From positions 1 through 18,248 of the forward strand of contig CAZCUN010000060.1 in the NCBI GenBank assembly GCA_964502215.1: 18,248 bases of DNA, in the 5' to 3' direction. The stretch is from JAALLB01 sp964502215 (GTDB taxonomy: Bacteria > Pseudomonadota > Alphaproteobacteria > Rhizobiales > Rhizobiaceae). The notes below the pieces were generated by a model. That model was not told the origin of the DNA. It searched no databases and worked only from the letters and a program-made list of their open reading frames with translations. The translations under genes were made by a program, and so were the position numbers. Of this stretch, positions 13,396 to 18,248 are shown one piece after another (the stretch's first letter is position 1; each line of letters begins with the position of its first letter).

Positions 13396-13529
13396 TTTAT
13401 TCATTAGATACCCTTAGTTTAGTTGATTAGATTTATGATTAACAGCATTTACGTGCAAGAATTTAGACACAAATGTCGAGTGACTTCGAATACTAAAATG
13501 ATGGTTAGTTGTAAAATCTAATGTAAGTT

Positions 13530-13550
13530 AAAAAAGTTATTTAAATAACT
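13530..13550 (-). terminator. Intrinsic terminator of tRNA-Thr
   Basis: On the minus strand the perfect palindrome AGTTATTTAAATAACT (13550-13535) begins at the final A of the tRNA CCA and runs into a T-run (13534-13530). All but two pairs are A-T, so it is a weak but correctly placed terminator. Confidence 0.6.
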
Positions 13551-13624
13551 GGTGCTGCAAGAGAGAATTGAACTCTCGACCTCCTCATTACCAATGAGGT
13601 GCTCTACCACTGAGCTACTGCAGC
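13550..13624 (-). tRNA. tRNA-Thr (anticodon GGT)
   Basis: On the minus strand: acceptor GCTGCAG paired with TTGCAGC, D-arm GCTC-AGTGGTA-GAGC, anticodon stem CCTCA/TGAGG around TTGGTAA (anticodon GGT, threonine), variable AGGTC, T-arm GAGAG-TTCAATT-CTCTC, discriminator A and an encoded CCA. Total 75 bases. It decodes ACC. Confidence 0.97.
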
Positions 13625-13756
13625 TGATTTGTAATGCTTTTCAGCTTCGGTGCGTTTTGCCATAAGGCTTTTGTTCGTGCAAGCAATAAACCTGCCATAT
13701 GTGACATAAATGAATTTTCTATTGAAGAACGTTTACATTAGGCGTAAATCTACCCT

Positions 13757-13930
13757 ATGACTGAGAATGGAAATAAAGCTCGTTCTGATTTAAAGGGCGC
13801 AAAATTGCGCTCTGCATTAAGAGACAATCTTAAAAAGCGTAAAGGGCAGGCGCGTAAATTAGGGCAAGGCAGTGATGACGCGCCTGAATTTAGTATAAAA
13901 TTGCGTGCTAAGGACATTCCTAAGTCGTAA
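13757..13930 (+). CDS. Small basic conserved protein upstream of murA
   Basis: A 57-residue protein, strongly basic in the middle: SDLKGAKLRSALRDNLKKRK, then GQARKLGQGSDDAPEF. Short proteins with an LRxNLKKRKxQAR core are found just upstream of murA in many Hyphomicrobiales, which is why I call it a gene despite its size. Function is unknown; the basic helix could bind nucleic acid, but nothing shows that. The ATG at 13757 lacks a strong Shine-Dalgarno sequence. A palindrome TTTTCTAGAAAA follows the stop directly. Confidence 0.75.
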   Translation: MTENGNKARSDLKGAKLRSALRDNLKKRKGQARKLGQGSDDAPEFSIKLRAKDIPKS

Positions 13931-13961
13931 TTTTCTAGAAAAAAGCTTTTAAAATACAATA

Positions 13962-14004
13962 ATTAACCTTGAGTAATGCTTTTAGTTGAAGCTTCAGGGT
14001 TAAT
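13962..14004 (+). promoter_or_regulatory. Hairpin upstream of murA
   Basis: ATTAACCTTGA (13962-13972) pairs with TCAGGGTTAAT (13994-14004) over 11 positions with one G-T wobble, around a 21-base loop. No T-run follows, so it is more likely leader structure or a protein site than a terminator. It lies 82 bases before the murA start. Confidence 0.35.
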
Positions 14005-14086
14005 CATTTATGAAAGCTTTTCTTAGAGTTGGATAAATGTTGGCAAAGCCAAGACTACTTGGCGTATGAGTTTGATTGGGTAAACA

Positions 14087-15376
14087 ATGGACAGTATTGT
14101 TGTAACAGGTGGCAATCGCCTTAATGGTGTAATTCCGATTTCAGGGGCTAAGAATGCAACGCTTCCTTTAATGATAGCATCATTGCTTTCTGCTGAGCCT
14201 CTTATTCTCGAGAATGTTCCTCATTTGGCTGATGTGGAGTCACTTGTTCGTATTTTGACCAATCATGGTGTAGATTACCGTGTTGAAGGTAAACGCAAAA
14301 AGCCTAATGGTTGTGATGGGCGCACTATTCATTTTTTTGCCAATGAGATTGTAGACACAACGGCACCTTATGAGCTGGTTTCAAAAATGCGTGCTAGTTT
14401 CTGGGTCATTGGTCCGCTACTTGCACGTATGCACAAAGCAACTGTTTCGCTTCCAGGTGGTTGTGCTATTGGGCAGCGTCCTGTTGATCTGTTAATTGAC
14501 AGTCTTGCAGCACTTGGTGCTGATATTAAAGTTGAAAATGGCTATGTTATTGCTGATGCGCCTGGCGGTCTTGTTGGTGCTACTTATGAATTCCCAAAAG
14601 TTTCTGTTGGTGCAACGCATGTGGCTTTAATGGCTGCTACGCTTGCGAAGGGCACAACAATTCTTAAAAATGCAGCACGTGAACCAGAGGTAACTGATCT
14701 TGCCAATTGTCTTGTTGGTATGGGCGCTAAAATTATGGGTATTGGATCTTCAACACTCATTATAGAAGGTGTCAAAGAACTGCATGGATATCGACATCCT
14801 GTTTTACCAGACCGTATTGAAACAGGTACTTATGCGATGGCTGTTGCTATGACTGGCGGGGACGTGTTGCTTAAAGGTGCGCAACCTGATCTCTTGCAAT
14901 CAGCTCTTGATGTGTTGGTTGAAGCGGGGGTTACGATTGAACCTAAAAATGATGGAATTCGTGTTGCGAGGAATGGTTCGGCGTTAAAACCTGTGGATGT
15001 TTCTACCGACCCGTACCCGGGTTTTCCAACAGATTTACAAGCTCAATTTATGGGGCTTATGACTATGGCTGATGGTGTCAGCAATATTCAGGAAACTATT
15101 TTTGAAAACCGTTTTATGCATGTGCAGGAGCTTGCGCGTCTTGGTGCTAATATTTCTGTCGATGGTAATATGGCCACTGTAACAGGGGTTGAAACACTGA
15201 CTGGTGCAGAAGTTATGGCAACAGATTTGCGCGCGTCGGTTTCGTTGGTTATTGCTGGGTTAGTTGCTGAGGGTAAGACGACAGTTAACAGAGTGTATCA
15301 CCTTGACCGTGGGTTTGAGCGTCTTGAAGAGAAGCTTTCAAACTGTGGTGCCGTCATTGAACGTGTTTCTGGCTAA
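14087..15376 (+). CDS. murA: UDP-N-acetylglucosamine 1-carboxyvinyltransferase
   Basis: Transfers enolpyruvate from phosphoenolpyruvate to UDP-GlcNAc, the first committed peptidoglycan step, in the cytoplasm. The 429 residues are full length. Visible motifs are the N-terminal GGNRLNGVIPISGAKNATLPLM with Lys22-Asn23, MRASFWVIGPLLAR, the active-site loop LPGGCAIGQRPVDLL with Cys126 (the fosfomycin target, so normal sensitivity by this residue is expected), PDRIETGTYAMAVAMTGGDV, YPGFPTDLQAQF and ENRFMHVQELARLGA. The ATG at 14087 is fixed by homology; the Shine-Dalgarno is weak. It leads a same-strand cluster through the phosphatase-like gene. Confidence 0.98.
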   Translation: MDSIVVTGGNRLNGVIPISGAKNATLPLMIASLLSAEPLILENVPHLADVESLVRILTNHGVDYRVEGKRKKPNGCDGRTIHFFANEIVDTTAPYELVSKMRASFWVIGPLLARMHKATVSLPGGCAIGQRPVDLLIDSLAALGADIKVENGYVIADAPGGLVGATYEFPKVSVGATHVALMAATLAKGTTILKNAAREPEVTDLANCLVGMGAKIMGIGSSTLIIEGVKELHGYRHPVLPDRIETGTYAMAVAMTGGDVLLKGAQPDLLQSALDVLVEAGVTIEPKNDGIRVARNGSALKPVDVSTDPYPGFPTDLQAQFMGLMTMADGVSNIQETIFENRFMHVQELARLGANISVDGNMATVTGVETLTGAEVMATDLRASVSLVIAGLVAEGKTTVNRVYHLDRGFERLEEKLSNCGAVIERVSG

Positions 15377-15464
15377 TTTCATTTAAGAATTTTCCAAAGC
15401 TATCCTTGAAGTTTTTAGTGTTTACGCCTACTTCATGAGGGTAATTTCGTTTGGAAAATATTCT

Positions 15465-15890
15465 ATGACACAATTAAAACTCATGGCTTTGGATATAGAA
15501 GATTTGCAAGTTATTTCTTCTTGCTGTCAGGATGCTGTCTTAAAAGTTCGTGATCTTGATTATCTTGCTTCACAAAAACAATTTGCTCTAGAGCTTAATC
15601 GCTTTGCTTGGGAAAAAGATGGTAAGTCTAAAATACCAGAACGCAGAAAGTCGGTGCTTCATTTTGCGCAAGTGAATAGTGTTAAAGTTTCTGGCATTGA
15701 CCGAACAGATAAAGAAATAGTTCTATCACTACTTGCAGTATTATTTGAAGTTGAAGATGAACCTAGCGGTGAAATTGAACTGGTTTTTGCAGGCGATGGT
15801 GCTATCAAGTTAAGTGTTGAATGTATTGAAGCGCAACTTTCTGATATGCCAGCAGCATGGGAAGCAAAAGGTCGCCCAAGCCATGAATAG
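15465..15890 (+). CDS. DUF2948 family protein
   Basis: A 141-residue protein of unknown function. It opens with the family block LKLMALDIEDLQVISSCCQDAVLKVRDLDYLASQKQFALELNRFAWE and ends with a segment LVFAGDGAIKLSVECIEAQLSDM. Its place between murA and hisD is conserved in Hyphomicrobiales. I chose the ATG at 15465 because the family starts close to LKLxALD; the ATG at 15435 would add ten unmatched residues and has no ribosome-binding site, whereas GGA lies upstream of 15465. The hisD start follows nine bases after the stop, so the two are probably co-transcribed. Confidence 0.88.
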   Translation: MTQLKLMALDIEDLQVISSCCQDAVLKVRDLDYLASQKQFALELNRFAWEKDGKSKIPERRKSVLHFAQVNSVKVSGIDRTDKEIVLSLLAVLFEVEDEPSGEIELVFAGDGAIKLSVECIEAQLSDMPAAWEAKGRPSHE

Positions 15891-15899
15891 GAAGTAGTT

Positions 15900-17198
15900 T
15901 TGCCAGTTCGGTTGGAATATACGCAAGCAGATTTTGAGGCTCGCTTTGAGGAACTTCTTAGTCAGAAGCGCGAAGCCTCTGAAGATGTCTCTTCAATCGT
16001 GAAGGGGATACTCGGCGATGTGCGCGCGCGTGGTGATAAGGCACTTTTTAAATATACTTCAAAGTTTGATCGGCTGGACTTAACCGCTGATAAAATGCGT
16101 GTGAGTGCTAAAGAACTAGATGAAGCAACCGCTTCTATTGATCCAGAAACTTTAGCAGCACTTCAATTAGCGCATGATCGTATTAAGTCTCATCATGAGC
16201 GCCAAGTGCCGAAGGATGACCGTTATACAGATGCTTTGGGCGTTGAGCTAGGTTCGCGCTGGACTGCGATTGAAGCGGTAGGGCTTTATGTGCCAGGAGG
16301 AACGGCCAGTTATCCAAGTTCTGTATTGATGAATGCTGTCCCTGCGAAAGTTGCTGGTGTGCCTCGTATCGTCATGGTTGTACCTGCGCCTGATGGTTTT
16401 ATAACGCCATTGGTCTTGGCGGCGGCACAGATGGCAGGCATAGATGAAATTTATCGGGTAGGGGGTGCGCAAGCTGTGGCTGCACTTGCTTATGGCACGC
16501 AAACAATTTTACCCGTTGCCAAGATTGTGGGTCCTGGTAATGTATTTGTTGCAGAGGCGAAGCGTCAGGTCTTTGGCACTGTTGGTATTGATATGATTGC
16601 AGGACCATCCGAAGTGCTAGTGATTGCTGATAAGGAAAATGATCCTGATTGGATAGCGGCTGACTTATTGGCTCAAGCAGAGCATGACGTTTCTGCGCAA
16701 TCAATCTTGATTACGGATGACGCCACTTTTGGTGATCATGTCGAAGCTGCAGTTCTTTCTCAACTTAAAACTTTACCTCGTACAGATATCGCTTCAAAAA
16801 GTTGGAAAGATTTTGGTGCAGTCGTTGTTGTTAAAGATATGAAACAAGCAGCGCTTTTAGCAGATAAGATTGCTGCTGAACATCTTGAGATTATGACGGC
16901 TGATCCTGATGCTGTTTTTGCTGAAATCAGAAATGCTGGGGCAGTTTTTTTAGGGCGTTACACACCTGAAGCCATCGGTGATTATGTGGGGGGATCTAAT
17001 CATGTTCTGCCGACTTCACGCTCAGCAAGGTTTTCATCTGGCCTTTCTGTACTTGACTATGTGAAAAGAACCTCCATTCTACGGTGTGGGACTGAGCAAT
17101 TAAATGCTATTGGACCTGCAGCTGAAGCGATTGCTAGCGTTGAAGGTTTAGAGGCGCACCGTAAATCAGTTGCAATTCGTGGAAACGCTAAAAGCTAG
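15900..17198 (+). CDS. hisD: Histidinol dehydrogenase
   Basis: Oxidises L-histidinol to L-histidine in two NAD-dependent steps, the end of histidine biosynthesis; a zinc enzyme. The 432 residues contain all signature blocks: GLYVPGGTASYPSSVLM, VGGAQAVAALAYGT, IVGPGNVFVAEAKR, DMIAGPSEVLVIAD, the metal and substrate residues in LLAQAEHD (Gln, His), AEHLEIM (Glu-His), GDYVGGSNHVLPT (Asp, His) and EGLEAHRKS (His). I chose the TTG start at 15900: AGGAAG lies five bases upstream and it gives the usual PVRLEY N-terminus. Co-oriented with the UPF0262 gene ten bases downstream. Confidence 0.98.
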   Translation: MPVRLEYTQADFEARFEELLSQKREASEDVSSIVKGILGDVRARGDKALFKYTSKFDRLDLTADKMRVSAKELDEATASIDPETLAALQLAHDRIKSHHERQVPKDDRYTDALGVELGSRWTAIEAVGLYVPGGTASYPSSVLMNAVPAKVAGVPRIVMVVPAPDGFITPLVLAAAQMAGIDEIYRVGGAQAVAALAYGTQTILPVAKIVGPGNVFVAEAKRQVFGTVGIDMIAGPSEVLVIADKENDPDWIAADLLAQAEHDVSAQSILITDDATFGDHVEAAVLSQLKTLPRTDIASKSWKDFGAVVVVKDMKQAALLADKIAAEHLEIMTADPDAVFAEIRNAGAVFLGRYTPEAIGDYVGGSNHVLPTSRSARFSSGLSVLDYVKRTSILRCGTEQLNAIGPAAEAIASVEGLEAHRKSVAIRGNAKS

Positions 17199-17208
17199 TT
17201 GGGAGTAG

Positions 17209-17697
17209 ATGTTGTCTGAGGAGGCGAAAAATCAGGATCGGCTAGTTGAGGTAACCCTCGATAGCAATTCTATTGCAAAAGCAACGCCTGATGTTGAGCA
17301 TGAGCGTGCGGTTGCAATTTTTGATCTGATTGAAGAAAACTCATTTAAGCCTGTTGGTGATTCCGGTGGGGCGTACAAACTTGTTTTGTCTGTGGTTGAT
17401 TCTAAATTAGTTTTTGATATTTCTCGTGAAAATGATGAAAAGGTTGTTATGCATGTGCTATCCCTTTCACCATTTCGCAAAGTTATAAAAGATTATTTCC
17501 TGATTTGTGAAAGCTATTATGAAGCTATTCGCACTTCTACGCCAAGCCAGATTGAGGCCATCGATATGGGTAGGCGTGGGCTTCACAACGAAGGTTCACA
17601 AACGTTAAATGATCGTCTTGAGGGCAAAATTGATATCGACTTTGATACAGCGCGTCGAATTTTTACGCTTATCTGTGTTCTCCATTGGCGTGGTTAG
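17209..17697 (+). CDS. UPF0262 family protein
   Basis: A 162-residue protein of the uncharacterised UPF0262 family, nearly always next to hisD in Hyphomicrobiales. Recognisable blocks are EHERAVAIFDLIEENSF, LVLSVVDSKLVFDI, VMHVLSLSPFRKVIKDYFLICESYYEAI, IEAIDMGRRGLHNEGS and LEGKIDIDFDTARRIFTLICVLHWRG. GGGAG lies only three bases before the ATG at 17209, so the adjoining TTG at 17212 is an equally good start. The stop lies 11 bases before the next start, consistent with one transcript. Confidence 0.92.
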   Translation: MLSEEAKNQDRLVEVTLDSNSIAKATPDVEHERAVAIFDLIEENSFKPVGDSGGAYKLVLSVVDSKLVFDISRENDEKVVMHVLSLSPFRKVIKDYFLICESYYEAIRTSTPSQIEAIDMGRRGLHNEGSQTLNDRLEGKIDIDFDTARRIFTLICVLHWRG

Positions 17698-17708
17698 GGA
17701 AAGCACAT

Positions 17709-18140
17709 ATGTCTAATTCTAAGATGCCAAAGTCGGTTCTGTTTATTTGTAATATGAACCAAATCCGCTCGCCAATGGCAGAGTTTTTAACACAAGAACT
17801 TTTTGGTGATAAAATTTATGTACAATCTGCTGGGATTTATGCTGGGGATGAAGACGGCTTCATGCAATTCATCATGCAAGAACGAGGCATAGATGCATCA
17901 TCACATGAACCTGAAACGCTTGAGCAATTAGAAGATTCTTTTGTCGATTTAGTTATTACTCTAACTCGCCAAGCACATGAGGGGACGGTTGATTTTTTCA
18001 AAAATCAACCTGTAAAAATTGAATTCTGGGAAACGGAAAATCCTTCTATTGCCGTGGGTAGGCGTGAAGAAGTCTTAGCAGCTTATCGCAAGACGCGCGA
18101 ACAATTGGAGCAGAGGATACGTGCTCGGTTCGGCGATTAG
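17709..18140 (+). CDS. Low-molecular-weight phosphotyrosine phosphatase/arsenate reductase-fold protein
   Basis: A 143-residue protein with the low-molecular-weight phosphatase fold. The phosphate-binding loop is intact: VLFICNMNQIRSPMAE has C-x5-R-S (Cys14, Arg20, Ser21). SAG (40-42) and VITLTRQAHEG also fit. In the family a W-x-x-x-DP segment near the C-terminus supplies the general-acid aspartate; here it reads FWETENPS, with Asn111 in that place, so turnover may be impaired or another residue may serve. The substrate of the UPF0262-linked branch is unknown. The start at 17709 has AGGGA upstream; an ATG at 17685 overlaps the UPF0262 end and adds eight unmatched residues. Last gene of the murA cluster. 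Confidence 0.88.
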   Translation: MSNSKMPKSVLFICNMNQIRSPMAEFLTQELFGDKIYVQSAGIYAGDEDGFMQFIMQERGIDASSHEPETLEQLEDSFVDLVITLTRQAHEGTVDFFKNQPVKIEFWETENPSIAVGRREEVLAAYRKTREQLEQRIRARFGD

Positions 18141-18192
18141 AGCTTGCTTAATACTTGCTATTTACGTGATGGCTAAGTCCACCCCATAAAAC

Positions 18193-18248
18193 TTATAAAA
18201 TCACATCCCCTGCATCAAAGTCAGCCAATGTTAGGTTGTCGACGAAGA
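18193..18248 (-). CDS. C-terminal end of an unidentified protein (partial)
   Basis: Read on the minus strand from the window edge, a frame encodes FVDNLTLADFDAGDVIL then a stop at 18195-18193. The alternating hydrophobic/Asp pattern resembles the C-terminal ends of some hemolysin-type (RTX) calcium-binding secreted proteins, but 17 residues cannot establish this. The 52 bases between it and the phosphatase-like gene contain nothing recognisable. Confidence 0.4.
   Translation of the reverse strand, partial: FVDNLTLADFDAGDVIL

Larger units (their letters stand above)
13140..13529. other. 390-base non-coding region
   Basis: AT-rich DNA between the secreted-protein gene and the tRNA-Thr terminator. 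It holds the direct repeat at 13169-13187, a near-palindrome ACGTAATATTATGT (13301-13314) and the two hairpins at 13331-13395. I see nothing recognisable in 13400-13529 and no protein-like frame. Confidence 0.6.

Noticed and set aside
13931..13952. TTTTCTAGAAAA and AAAAGCTTTT palindromes after the small basic gene as an intrinsic terminator
   Set aside because: Both are short and nearly all A/T with no clear T-run after a stable stem; too weak to call.
18169..18190. ATGGCTAAG at 18164-18172 as the start of infA, often next in this cluster
   Set aside because: The frame stops after six codons and does not match IF-1 beyond Met-Ala-Lys.
1..18248. CRISPR array, complete insertion sequence with terminal inverted repeats, or rRNA genes
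   Set aside because: No regularly spaced repeats, no transposase other than the serine recombinase, and no rRNA sequence were seen.

Overview
The window looks like a chromosomal segment of an AT-rich alphaproteobacterium of the order Hyphomicrobiales (Rhizobiales). Two gene neighbourhoods typical of that order support this. One is TIGR02300-family protein / aroA (CP4-like) / cmk / rpsA. The other is a small basic protein / murA / DUF2948 / hisD / UPF0262 / low-molecular-weight phosphatase-like protein. Genus cannot be fixed from the sequence alone.

Layout. Positions 38-2309 hold a glycerol-3-phosphate block: a glpD that stops after about a third of its normal length, a DeoR/GlpR-type repressor and a divergent short-chain dehydrogenase. 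TTCG/CGAA sequences lie in both promoter regions and look like operators of the repressor. Positions 2310-5044 are accessory: a DUF2924 protein is translationally coupled to a large serine recombinase, flanked by non-coding, palindrome-bearing or remnant-like DNA, next to tRNA-Ala(GGC). Positions 5213-12565 carry the TIGR02300 gene, aroA, cmk and rpsA with its terminator. The usual aroA-cmk adjacency is broken by about 2.8 kb holding a membrane-anchored LAS-type metallopeptidase, an unrecognised 338-residue protein and a GST-like protein. Positions 12603-13624 hold a secreted cysteine-containing protein, a 400-base non-coding stretch with two strong hairpins, and tRNA-Thr(GGT). Positions 13757-18140 are the murA-hisD cluster, all on the plus strand and tightly spaced. 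The last bases hold the end of another minus-strand gene.

How the genes work together. aroA (shikimate pathway), hisD (histidine), murA (peptidoglycan), cmk (CMP recycling) and rpsA (translation initiation) are housekeeping genes. glpR, glpD and possibly the SDR form a polyol/glycerol-3-phosphate regulon. The recombinase/DUF2924 pair is a widespread but functionally unexplained mobile module and is the best candidate for an undescribed system. The most unusual non-coding signals are the helically phased CGAA array upstream of glpD, the paired hairpins with complementary loops at 13331-13395, and the 11-bp-period direct repeat upstream of the secreted protein. All assignments come from reading the sequence and remembered family features; no database search was done.
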